DNA of 64,000 nucleotides from Pseudidiomarina piscicola (GTDB lineage: Bacteria; Pseudomonadota; Gammaproteobacteria; Enterobacterales; Alteromonadaceae). The translations under genes and the position numbers were made by a program. Shown one piece after another: positions 45,301 through 52,614 of the stretch. The stretch spans positions 248,001 to 312,000 of the forward strand of contig NZ_CADCXY010000002.1 of assembly GCF_902806985.1 (NCBI RefSeq), given 5' to 3'. Numbering within the stretch: position 1 is the stretch's first letter; each line of letters starts with the position of its first letter. Under the pieces are notes generated by a model. That model saw only the letters and a program-made list of their open reading frames with translations, made no database searches and had not been told where the DNA came from.

Positions 45301-46456
45301 GTGTCTGCGGGTTGGTAAAACTGTACCAACCTGACTTAAAGCTTTTCTTGGTAGCTGAGCGTTTTGCTTGTTCCAGCCCGTCTAGTAACACGCGTTTCGC
45401 CGTCACCGGCCGGCCCATCGCCAAGTAAACACGCGCTTGGCCCCAGTAAATTTCGTGCAAGTACGGGGCATAATAGGCCGCTTTTTCATACATCTGCAGC
45501 GCACGTGATAGCTCGCCTTGATGTACCGCAGTTTCTGCTAACGCGATCCACGTATAAGGGTTGTAGTCTGGTAAGCTACTAATTTTCTGCTGTAGCTGAC
45601 GCACTAATTCCCCTTGGTTCTGTTTTTTTGCCAAATCTAAATAGTTATACAATACATTCAAGTTGCTCTTGTTCTGCGCTAGTGCATAAGCAAACAGCGC
45701 CTCTGCCGTGCTGTCGTCACCGGCACGACGGTGCAGCAATGCGATAATATTTAACGTGCTGGCATCGTTCTGCTGATACTTCAATGCTTCTTGCGCATTC
45801 GCAAAAGCCGCACTTTGTTCGCCCGCCAACATCAGTTCCGCAGCGCGGTTGCGATAATACAGCGCAAGGAATTGTTGCTCTGTGATTAAGCCCGCATTAC
45901 TGCTTTCACGCGATGGAAAATAGTCAACGGTGACCCAGGATAAACGCTCGCCGGGTAAATAAAGCCGCGCGCGTACATGGTCTGAAACCATCACCACATT
46001 TTCTGCTCGGTCGTACACCGGAGCATTCCTCACACGTTGAAACTTCAACTCGACCCCAGCCAGATCAGCTAAGCTTTTCGTTACAATCGCCAACGCCATG
46101 CAATTTCCAGCCTGGAAGTCGAGGGCCTCACTCGCGGTATAGGTTTGTTCTTTGTAGTTGAAGCCAAAGGTGACCCCGTGCAGATAGTCAGCGATACGTT
46201 GATGCGCAGGCAGGTGGGCAAGGCGGCCATTAAAGTCCGCTAAAAACGCGCTTTGTTGTGCGGCACTTAAAGTAAACAGTTGGCGCGGACTAACCACCGC
46301 TGGATGAGAAGCAAATAGTGTCGTATTAAACAACGGTAGGGGTGGCGTTTCTGCGTGCTGTTGCGCCGTGCGTAGCGGCGGCTGCCCGGACGGCGGCAAC
46401 TGAGTCGCACATCCAGCAAGCAAAAGAGCTATCAACACCCCATTCAGTCGTTTCAT
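45284..46456 (-). CDS. Transglutaminase-like and TPR lipoprotein
   Basis: This 390-residue protein has the lipobox LLLAGCATQ. A transglutaminase-like domain (about 75-200) has Cys in GNCMALAIVTKSLADLAG, His in VSDHVRARLYL and Asp in VDYFP, so the triad appears complete. TPR repeats (about 215-375) follow, with EALKYQQNDASTLNIIALLHRRAGD and EKAAYYAPYLHEIYWGQARVYLAMGR. It is probably an envelope scaffold or peptidase-like protein of unknown substrate. It begins 9 bases after cysE on the same strand. Its stop codon lies in the loop of the cold shock terminator. Confidence 0.82.
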   Translation of the reverse strand: MKRLNGVLIALLLAGCATQLPPSGQPPLRTAQQHAETPPLPLFNTTLFASHPAVVSPRQLFTLSAAQQSAFLADFNGRLAHLPAHQRIADYLHGVTFGFNYKEQTYTASEALDFQAGNCMALAIVTKSLADLAGVELKFQRVRNAPVYDRAENVVMVSDHVRARLYLPGERLSWVTVDYFPSRESSNAGLITEQQFLALYYRNRAAELMLAGEQSAAFANAQEALKYQQNDASTLNIIALLHRRAGDDSTAEALFAYALAQNKSNLNVLYNYLDLAKKQNQGELVRQLQQKISSLPDYNPYTWIALAETAVHQGELSRALQMYEKAAYYAPYLHEIYWGQARVYLAMGRPVTAKRVLLDGLEQAKRSATKKSFKSGWYSFTNPQTQKKPH

Positions 46457-46465
46457 AAACTCACT

Positions 46466-47251
46466 CTAGTTTTTTCGTTTTGCGGCGGCCTCTTGTTCTT
46501 CACTTAGAAAGTCGACATCTTCCATATCAACCTCTGGTAATTCTTCACAAACGTTACCGCCCAATTGGTTTACCGCACCACAAAGGTCACTGACTTTGTC
46601 ATCAAGCACTTGCACGTGATCTAACATTCGCCCGATGGCGGTTGCTACTGGGTCAGGGTTATCCGCTGAGATGGCATACGCATCAAAGCCATATTGCTTA
46701 GCCATAGCTTCTCGGCGTTTGCTGACCTCGGCATTTTCCGGTGAGCGAGCAACTCGCGCCGGTATTCCTACAACCGTTGCTTCGCTCGGTACATCTTTAA
46801 CCACCACCGCGTTTGAACCAATGCGGGCATTTTTACCAACATTCACAGGGCCAAGAACTTTGGCGCCAGCGCCAATCACCACACCATCGTTTAAGGTCGG
46901 GTGACGCTTGCCCTGGTTCCAACTGGTGCCGCCTAAGGTCACGCCATGATAGATGGTCACATCATCGCCGATTTGAGCGGTCTCACCGATCACCACGCCC
47001 ATACCATGGTCGATAAAGAAGCGGCGCCCGACCTTTGCCCCGGGGTGGATCTCAATGCCCGTTAACCAGCGTGCAATGGTCGAAAAGAAACGCGCCAACC
47101 AACGGCAACGCCACAACCATAATCGGTGATTCATGCGATGCCACCAAATGGCATGCAACCCCGGATACGTCGTTAAAACCTCAAACCAGTTACGTGCTGC
47201 GGGATCGCGAGCGTAGACGCTGTTGATGTCTTCGCGGAGACGTTGAAACAT
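46466..47251 (-). CDS. cysE: Serine O-acetyltransferase
   Basis: This 261-residue enzyme acetylates serine with acetyl-CoA, the first step of cysteine synthesis. The N-terminal helices ([25 protein letters not shown]) lead to the left-handed beta-helix of hexapeptide repeats ([42 protein letters not shown]). The conserved [18 protein letters not shown] and [18 protein letters not shown] are present. The C-terminal tail is longer and more acidic than in E. coli, which may alter the docking of cysteine synthase. It is divergent from the amidohydrolase gene. Confidence 0.95.
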   Translation of the reverse strand: MFQRLREDINSVYARDPAARNWFEVLTTYPGLHAIWWHRMNHRLWLWRCRWLARFFSTIARWLTGIEIHPGAKVGRRFFIDHGMGVVIGETAQIGDDVTIYHGVTLGGTSWNQGKRHPTLNDGVVIGAGAKVLGPVNVGKNARIGSNAVVVKDVPSEATVVGIPARVARSPENAEVSKRREAMAKQYGFDAYAISADNPDPVATAIGRMLDHVQVLDDKVSDLCGAVNQLGGNVCEELPEVDMEDVDFLSEEQEAAAKRKN

Positions 47252-47420
47252 GAAACCTCTGTACCGATAAATGAATGTGTCTTTTACTTAGTATATCAAT
47301 TTACGGCCACTTGCGTTAATTCAGCAAGTTTCTGCGATACCTGCGTCAGTCCTTGCTTGATTTAAACTCGACAGGGGGCGTAAGGTGGATAAGTACGCAG
47401 ACAACTCAGCAGAGGATCTT

Positions 47421-48728
47421 ATGGCGCAAAAGAATACGACACTAAAGTTAGCAGCACTTACCAGCAGCTTATTACTCGCGATGGGAGCCGCTCAGGCCGA
47501 CACTCTCATTTACGCTGGTCAGTTGATTGATGGCACCGGTGCGCAGCCGCAAAGTAAACAAACGATTGTGGTTGATAACGGTCGCATCAAAGCCATTGTC
47601 GATGGCTTTCAGCAAGCCGAATCCGACGATACCGTGATTGACCGCCGCAATGGTACGGTGATGCCCGGTTTTATCGACATGCACACCCATTTAACCTCGC
47701 AGCTCGCACCAGGTGGCTACATTCATAAGTTCACTAAAAGTGCCGCCGACGTCACTATCAACTCTGTCACCTACGCCGAGAAAACCCTGCATGCGGGATT
47801 TACCACCGTGCGCGATTTAGGTGACTCTTATAATGCCAGCATCGCGCTGCGTAACGCGGTCAACGCCGGCAAAGTCGAAGGGCCACGGATCTTCACCGCC
47901 GGTAAATCGATTGCCACAACTGGTGGCCACGCCGACCCTACCAACGGTGCAAAAGAAGACCTTTACCCTAGCCCTACCCCAGCCGATGGCGTTATTAATG
48001 GCCCCTACGAGGCACGTAAGGCTGTTCGAGCACGATATCAAGACGGCGCAGACCTCATTAAGCTTACCGTCACAGGCGGCGTTTTGAGCGTTGCTAAAAG
48101 CGGTCAGAACCCACAGTTCATGATCGACGAGATCCAAGGCATTGTCGATACCGCTCGCGATTACGAAATGAAGGTTACGGTGCATGCTCATGGTAAAGAA
48201 GGCATGATGCGGGCCATTGAAGCAGGGGTCGACTCGATAGAGCACGGTACCTATATGGACGAAGAAGTGATGGACGCCATGAAAGCCAAAGGCGTTTACT
48301 ACGTTCCAACGATTACCGCAGGGAAATCGGTAGCTGAGCGCGCGGAAATTCCTGGCTTCTTCCCCGAATTAGTGCAACCAAAAGCAAAAGCAATAGGTCC
48401 TAAAATTCAAAGTACTTTTGCCGCCGCATATAAAGCCGGCGTTAATATCGCTTTTGGCACCGATGCGGGGGTTTTTGACCACGGTGAAAATTACCGCGAA
48501 TTCATCTATATGGTGGAAGCTGGAATGCCGCCTTTAGAAGCGATTAAAGCTGCAACGCATGAGGCTGCGACCTTGTTGGGCGTGATTGATGATTTTGGCA
48601 CACTTACCGTTGGTAAGCGCGCCGATATCGTTGCCGTCAGCGCTGATCCTTTAGCTGATATTGCCACTTTAGCTACTATCGATTTGGTCATTAAAGACGG
48701 CGTTGTCGTTAAAAACAACCCTAACTAA
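47421..48728 (+). CDS. Exported amidohydrolase (imidazolonepropionase-like/prolidase-like)
   Basis: This 435-residue metal-dependent hydrolase has a signal peptide (NTTLKLAALTSSLLLAMGAAQA). HTH in GFIDMHTHLTSQ, the candidate bridging Lys in ADLIKLTVTGG, His in VHAHGKEGM, His in SIEHGTYM and Asp in FGTDAGVFDHG form a binuclear site. The closest type is the Sgx/Xaa-Arg dipeptidase and prolidase-like group in COG1228, so a periplasmic dipeptidase role is likely. I chose the ATG at 47421 because AGAGG lies five bases before it. A GTG at 47385 has no clear site. Confidence 0.9.
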   Translation: MAQKNTTLKLAALTSSLLLAMGAAQADTLIYAGQLIDGTGAQPQSKQTIVVDNGRIKAIVDGFQQAESDDTVIDRRNGTVMPGFIDMHTHLTSQLAPGGYIHKFTKSAADVTINSVTYAEKTLHAGFTTVRDLGDSYNASIALRNAVNAGKVEGPRIFTAGKSIATTGGHADPTNGAKEDLYPSPTPADGVINGPYEARKAVRARYQDGADLIKLTVTGGVLSVAKSGQNPQFMIDEIQGIVDTARDYEMKVTVHAHGKEGMMRAIEAGVDSIEHGTYMDEEVMDAMKAKGVYYVPTITAGKSVAERAEIPGFFPELVQPKAKAIGPKIQSTFAAAYKAGVNIAFGTDAGVFDHGENYREFIYMVEAGMPPLEAIKAATHEAATLLGVIDDFGTLTVGKRADIVAVSADPLADIATLATIDLVIKDGVVVKNNPN

Positions 48729-49182
48729 AGTCCTTTAGTATCTGGCGGACGTCAGCCAAAATGGCGTCCTCCAGCTCTTTCTCATAACCTTCTCGTTCAT
48801 TATCTAACTGACGAATTTCGGCCTTCGGGTACTTCTTCCGTGCTTCGTGCGTTGGCATATGTTTGATGCGCTCATACATGGTATGCAGGCCTTGATAGCG
48901 CTCTGTATAATTAGGCTTATTCACTTCAACCCTTAAGTCGAGCAATACCACTAGCCGCAGAGCGCCTTCAGAAAGGGGACATTGGCCTTGATCCACCGAC
49001 TTGGCAATGGTCACGATACTCTCGTGCAAGCGTTCGTTACGCTTTTCGATAGCTTGGTCACGGCGCTGGTTCTGTTGTTTCAATCGACTTAACAGACGAC
49101 CGGCAATAAACGCCAACACAGCGACTATAACAATCGCAATTGCGATCGTCAGCCATCCCCACAACGGTAGCTCATTCATCAT
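48721..49182 (-). CDS. DUF2489 family membrane-anchored protein
   Basis: This 153-residue protein has one N-terminal membrane helix (residues 9-30) and a charged cytoplasmic helical domain. GQCPLSEGALRLVVLLDL, NYTERYQGLHTMYERIKHMPTHEARKKY and EIRQLDNEREGYE match DUF2489. Function is unknown. It overlaps yihI by 11 bases on the same strand, a pairing conserved in several gammaproteobacteria. Its stop overlaps the end of the convergent amidohydrolase gene by 8 bases. Confidence 0.88.
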   Translation of the reverse strand: MMNELPLWGWLTIAIAIVIVAVLAFIAGRLLSRLKQQNQRRDQAIEKRNERLHESIVTIAKSVDQGQCPLSEGALRLVVLLDLRVEVNKPNYTERYQGLHTMYERIKHMPTHEARKKYPKAEIRQLDNEREGYEKELEDAILADVRQILKDFS

Positions 49183-49642
49183 CGTCCTCCCAATCGTCTT
49201 CGTCGTCTAGCGCAATACCTAACTTCTCAGCTAGCTGCTCGAATCGTTCCGTACGCTCATCGACATAAGCTTCTTCGGCAGCACTGAGGTCTTCGCCCTG
49301 CTCCATACGCTCGAGCAAGCCCTGCAAGCGGGGATCGTTTTCTAACGCGTGCAGCTCAGCTTGCGCAGCGGCGCGGTCTACGCCTACTGTTGGACTTACG
49401 GCTGGGGTGGCCTTGGGGTTCACTAATTGAATCGGTTTTTTACTGCCAAAGCGCGGGTCGGCGGCTGCTTCTGCTTGGCCACCTCGCTGTTGCCCACTGC
49501 TGCCTACATTAAAGCGCGACCCTGGCTTTTGCCCTTTACCTTTATGTTTACTCGGCTCAGGGGTGCTGCGCTGAACGTCAGCCTTGGGCTTTTTCGATGC
49601 AGCTAATGGTCCGGTTTTGCGGGTTTTCTTTTTGCGCGTCAT
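49172..49642 (-). CDS. yihI: Der GTPase-activating protein YihI
   Basis: This 156-residue protein has a very basic N-terminus (MTRKKKTRKTGPLAASKKPK), a low-complexity Lys/Gly middle, and an acidic C-terminus with PRLQGLLERMEQGEDLSAAEEAYVDERTERFEQLAEKLGI and DDEDDWEDDDE. This is the YihI layout. In E. coli the protein stimulates the GTPase Der and so tunes late 50S ribosome assembly. I chose the ATG at 49642 to match the family start. A TTG four codons earlier is possible. Confidence 0.93.
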   Translation of the reverse strand: MTRKKKTRKTGPLAASKKPKADVQRSTPEPSKHKGKGQKPGSRFNVGSSGQQRGGQAEAAADPRFGSKKPIQLVNPKATPAVSPTVGVDRAAAQAELHALENDPRLQGLLERMEQGEDLSAAEEAYVDERTERFEQLAEKLGIALDDEDDWEDDDE

Positions 49643-49700
49643 AAATGAGGTCAATTTCCATTGCGAAAGTTAACCCTTAGTTTACCTGACTCTGACGGGA

Positions 49701-49728
49701 AATAAAAAGGCGATGCCGAAGCATCGCC
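49701..49728 (-). terminator. Intrinsic terminator with TTCG tetraloop (minus strand)
   Basis: On the minus strand GGCGATGC, TTCG and GCATCGCC form an 8-base stem with a stable tetraloop, followed by TTTTTATT. It lies upstream of yihI, so it must end a transcript that starts further right, not the yihI mRNA. Confidence 0.85.
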
Positions 49729-49885
49729 TAGTGTATTCTCTCTAGTCCACACAGCGCACGTGTGATTCATGAGAACGGTTGTCAAATCATCCCTGTTATC
49801 AATTATAACTTCCGTGAGTGTTATTATTATTATTGTTATTTTTTCGCGCTTTAACCTAGCATTATTCTTATTATTAGTTGCTCGG

Positions 49886-49906
49886 TTAAAAAAGGCCTCC
49901 TGGCCT
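49886..49906 (-). terminator. Short terminator with an AGGA loop (minus strand)
   Basis: On the minus strand AGGCC, loop AGGA and GGCCT are followed by six T. The stem is short (5 bases). The AGGA loop is also the kind of site that CsrA binds. It suggests a second small transcript ending here. Confidence 0.5.
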
Positions 49907-50120
49907 ATTATTATTCCCTGGATTAGATTCGTAAGTTGAAAATCAACCGTTGGAAGTCGCTTTCACAGCGGGTTCCCGTAATCTGGAATGGCATTCAGAC
50001 TACTGAATCAGCATTTTTTCGCAATGATTTTTATGATCTAAAAAATGCGTTTCTTATTACTTATAGGTTTATAGCTTGGTTTTTAAAGGCTTTCTATGTA
50101 TTCACTGTAACATAAACATA

Positions 50121-50150
50121 AAAAAAGCAGCGTACGAACGCTGCTTTTTT
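50121..50150. terminator. Bidirectional terminator after cytochrome c4
   Basis: GCAGCGT (50127-50133), loop ACGA and ACGCTGC (50138-50144) are flanked by six A and six T. It ends the cytochrome c4 gene on the minus strand, 22 bases after its stop. Confidence 0.9.
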
Positions 50151-50171
50151 CGCCAACTCTTCAAGCTAAGC

Positions 50172-50798
50172 TTAATACAGACCAGAAATATACTGCGACA
50201 AGATCTCGATATCTTTGTCTGTTAGCTTGCTTGCAACATCACGCATCATGCCGTTCATATCGTTGCCACGCTCACCGCTACGGAACATTTCAAGTTGCGT
50301 TTTTAAATAAGCTGGGTGTTGGCCAGAAATGTCTGGGAAGTTCGCCAAGCCCATACCGTCACCGCGTGGACCATGACATGCGGCGCAAGCTGCGATGCCT
50401 CGCTCTTCGTCACCACCGAGATAAAACGCTTGACCGGCCGCGACAACATCTTCCGGCGCGGTACCCTGCATCGGATCCTGTTCGGCAAAGTACGCGGCTA
50501 AGTCGGCGATGTCTTGATCACTCAACGATGCCACTTGACCTTGCATAATAGCATTCGCTCGGCCTTGCTCACCGCCCGTTTCAGCAGCAAGTTTATAATC
50601 GTGTAGTTGCTTGGCCAAATAAGACGCGTATTGACCATTCAGCTTTGGGTACATATCAGATGGCGAGCTACCAGTTGGACCGTGGCATGCTGCACAGACC
50701 TGCGCTTTTTCCTTACCAGCTTCAGCGTCCCCTGTAGCTGCGAATACTGTGCCAGTTAAACCAAGGTACAAGCCAACGAACAATGCGAGTTTTTTCAT
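50172..50798 (-). CDS. Diheme cytochrome c4
   Basis: This 208-residue periplasmic electron carrier has a signal peptide (MKKLALFVGLYLGLTGTVFA). It has two similar cytochrome c domains, each with CAACHG and a distal Met (near PKLNGQYASYLAKQL... and NDMNGMMRDVAS). Cytochrome c4 passes electrons between the bc1 complex and cbb3-type oxidases. I chose the ATG at 50798 from the family start and the AGAGAAA upstream. An upstream in-frame start is unsupported. The gene is divergent from ysxC, as in many gammaproteobacteria. Confidence 0.95.
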   Translation of the reverse strand: MKKLALFVGLYLGLTGTVFAATGDAEAGKEKAQVCAACHGPTGSSPSDMYPKLNGQYASYLAKQLHDYKLAAETGGEQGRANAIMQGQVASLSDQDIADLAAYFAEQDPMQGTAPEDVVAAGQAFYLGGDEERGIAACAACHGPRGDGMGLANFPDISGQHPAYLKTQLEMFRSGERGNDMNGMMRDVASKLTDKDIEILSQYISGLY

Positions 50799-50911
50799 GA
50801 TCGATTTCTCTGCTCTGAATGTAATAACAGTCGCTATTTTACACAAAACTACTAAGGATTAAACGCCTAATCGTGATAGGATACGCTTTCCTTCGAAGCA
50901 TCAAGAACATC

Positions 50912-51526
50912 ATGGAATTTACAAAGCTCAACTTTCAGCCGACAAAGTTTGTCACCAGTGCCGCAGATATTCGCCAGTTACCCGACGATACGGGTGTCGA
51001 GATCGCCTTTGCCGGGCGTTCAAACGCAGGTAAATCTAGTGCGCTAAACACCCTTACAAGGCAGCGTGGCCTTGCGCGTACCAGTAAAACGCCTGGTCGA
51101 ACGCAGCTAATAAACGTGTTTGAAGTTGAAGCCGGTCGACGTCTTATCGACTTACCGGGCTATGGCTACGCAAAAGTACCTTTACCGGTAAAAGAGAAGT
51201 GGCAATTAGCACTCAGTGAGTACTTGCAACAGCGGGAATCATTGCGTGGTCTGGTGATTTTAATGGATATTCGCCACCCTTATCGCGATGTCGACCAAGA
51301 TCTGCTGCATTGGGCAACGGACTGCGAAATTCCGGTTCTGGTGCTGCTCACCAAAGCCGACAAGTTAAAGCCTGGGCCACGTAAGTCGACCCTACTCAAG
51401 GCTCGTGAGGCCGCAATGGTGTTCGGTGGCGATATTACCGTTGAGATGTTTTCATCGCTCACTAAGATTGGCCTGGAAGAAACTGAACAAAAGATTTCGG
51501 AGTGGTTAACGCAGAATGCAGACTGA
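50912..51526 (+). CDS. ysxC: Ribosome biogenesis GTPase YsxC/EngB
   Basis: This 204-residue GTP-binding protein assists 50S ribosome assembly. G1 is [10 protein letters not shown]2 is TPGRTQ, G3 is [10 protein letters not shown] and G4 is LLTKADKL, followed by SSLTKIG. The N-terminal [17 protein letters not shown] is characteristic. I chose the ATG at 50912. A GTG at 50873 would add 13 residues not seen in relatives. It overlaps the EamA gene by 11 bases. It sits near polA, as in E. coli (yihA). Confidence 0.96.
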   Translation: MEFTKLNFQPTKFVTSAADIRQLPDDTGVEIAFAGRSNAGKSSALNTLTRQRGLARTSKTPGRTQLINVFEVEAGRRLIDLPGYGYAKVPLPVKEKWQLALSEYLQQRESLRGLVILMDIRHPYRDVDQDLLHWATDCEIPVLVLLTKADKLKPGPRKSTLLKAREAAMVFGGDITVEMFSSLTKIGLEETEQKISEWLTQNAD

Positions 51527-52418
51527 GTTACCTCCGTTAAAAGCATGGCTGCTACTTGGCCTGTTAGCGCTTATCTGGGGAAGCTCCTTCCTACTCATCA
51601 AAAAAGGTCTGCTCGGTTTTAGTCCAGACCAGCTAGCGGCAATTCGTATCGCGTCTGCGGGCTTTGTATTACTACCCTTTATTCTCAAACGCTTTAAAAC
51701 CGTCAAAGTACATCATTGGCTTAAACTTATTTGTGTTGGCTTGGTCGGTAGCTTTATTCCGGCCTTCCTGTTTGCCTTTGCGCAAACGGAGTTACCTTCT
51801 GGAGTAACAGGTGTGCTCAACACCTTTACGCCGTTAGCCACGCTCATCATCGGTGTACTATTGTTCCGTCAACCCGCCCGCATGCAACAGTGGCTGGGGG
51901 TGGTGATCGGTTTAGTTGGCACCCTATTACTGGTCACCGCAAGCGCATCTGGAAACTTCGAATTCAATCGCTACGGCCTGTTAATTATTGCCGCCACGAT
52001 ATGCTACGGCTTGAACCTTAATTTAATTAAGCATCATATTCCGGATTTAGGCGCACTGACGATCACCGGGGTTTCACTGTTTCTGGTGGCGCCACCGGCA
52101 CTGGCCTATCTACTTTTAGCGACGCCGTTTACGACGACCATACAGCAGCCCGAGGCTTGGTTTCCGTTATCGGCAATTTTGCTACTTGGCGTCGTTGGCA
52201 CGGCGATGGCACTGATTATATTTAACACCGTGGTCAAGCTTACAGATACCACCTTTACCAGCTCTGTCACCTATCTGATTCCTATTGTGGCTTTAATTTT
52301 GGGGGTCATTGACGGTGAACCTTTCTTTATTCAACAAGGTGTTGGGCTTGCCGCAATTTTAGTTGGGGTATGGATAGCCAACCGTCGCAAACGACAGCCG
52401 CTGAATCCTCAGCGTTAG
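51516..52418 (+). CDS. EamA/RhaT-type drug and metabolite exporter
   Basis: This 300-residue permease has ten membrane helices in two EamA repeats. [22 protein letters not shown] opens the first, and [22 protein letters not shown] opens the second. Such proteins export amino acids or metabolites, and the substrate here is unknown. It starts 11 bases inside ysxC, so it is translationally coupled. It converges on polA across a gap that contains a terminator and a possible small RNA. Confidence 0.93.
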   Translation: MQTELPPLKAWLLLGLLALIWGSSFLLIKKGLLGFSPDQLAAIRIASAGFVLLPFILKRFKTVKVHHWLKLICVGLVGSFIPAFLFAFAQTELPSGVTGVLNTFTPLATLIIGVLLFRQPARMQQWLGVVIGLVGTLLLVTASASGNFEFNRYGLLIIAATICYGLNLNLIKHHIPDLGALTITGVSLFLVAPPALAYLLLATPFTTTIQQPEAWFPLSAILLLGVVGTAMALIIFNTVVKLTDTTFTSSVTYLIPIVALILGVIDGEPFFIQQGVGLAAILVGVWIANRRKRQPLNPQR

Positions 52419-52441
52419 CAAAAAAGATTTGGTCGGTACTT

Positions 52442-52472
52442 AAAAAGAAAAAGCCCGGCGACTTGGCCGGGC
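52442..52472 (-). terminator. Intrinsic terminator downstream of polA (minus strand)
   Basis: On the minus strand GCCCGGC, loop CAAGTC and GCCGGGC are followed by TTTTTCTTTTT. The stem is strong (7 bases, all G-C). It lies 143 bases beyond the polA stop, so it ends either a long polA 3' region or a separate small RNA. Confidence 0.92.
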
Positions 52473-52518
52473 AAAAAACTTACAATCCAGGGAGAGAACA
52501 TCTCTGAAAGGCCTTCGC
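52442..52518 (-). ncRNA. Candidate small RNA in the Spot 42 position beside polA
   Basis: A possible promoter lies on the minus strand: TTGAAA (52550-52555) and TATGGT (52526-52531), 18 bases apart. The predicted transcript of about 77 bases contains the hairpin AGAGATGTTCTCT (52493-52505) and ends in the strong terminator. E. coli spf (Spot 42) lies in the same place, downstream of polA on the same strand, and also contains GATGTTCT near its start. The rest does not clearly match. A larger inverted pair GAAAGGC/GCCTTTC at 52506-52553 overlaps the promoter and could be a polA-mRNA structure instead. Confidence 0.35.
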
Positions 52519-52614
52519 AAACGGAACCATAACTCTCGTTTCATGCGCCTTTCAATAATTCTGACTGGCACTTAATTAAATAGTTCAAAAAAAATTTCAA
52601 ACTCTGCCCAAACT

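Larger units (their letters stand above)
49643..50126. other. Long AT-rich non-coding region with two minus-strand terminators
   Basis: No convincing gene is seen between yihI and cytochrome c4, but the sequence is structured. Two terminator hairpins (49701-49728 and 49886-49906) both read on the minus strand, although the nearest minus-strand gene upstream already ends in its own terminator at 50127. This suggests one or two short untranslated RNAs. The minus strand has an AATAATAATAATAAC run (complement of about 49819-49835), the type of A-R-N repeat that Hfq binds. It also has several GGA motifs, for example ACAGGGATGA. A 9-base inverted pair GCATTTTTT/AAAAAATGC lies at 50011-50019 and 50040-50048. 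Promoters are not clear. Confidence 0.45.

Noticed and set aside
49745-49765. Start of a 39-codon minus-strand frame (MNHTCAVW...) upstream of yihI
   Set aside because: There is no ribosome-binding site, a strong terminator lies inside the frame, and the composition is unlike neighbouring genes.
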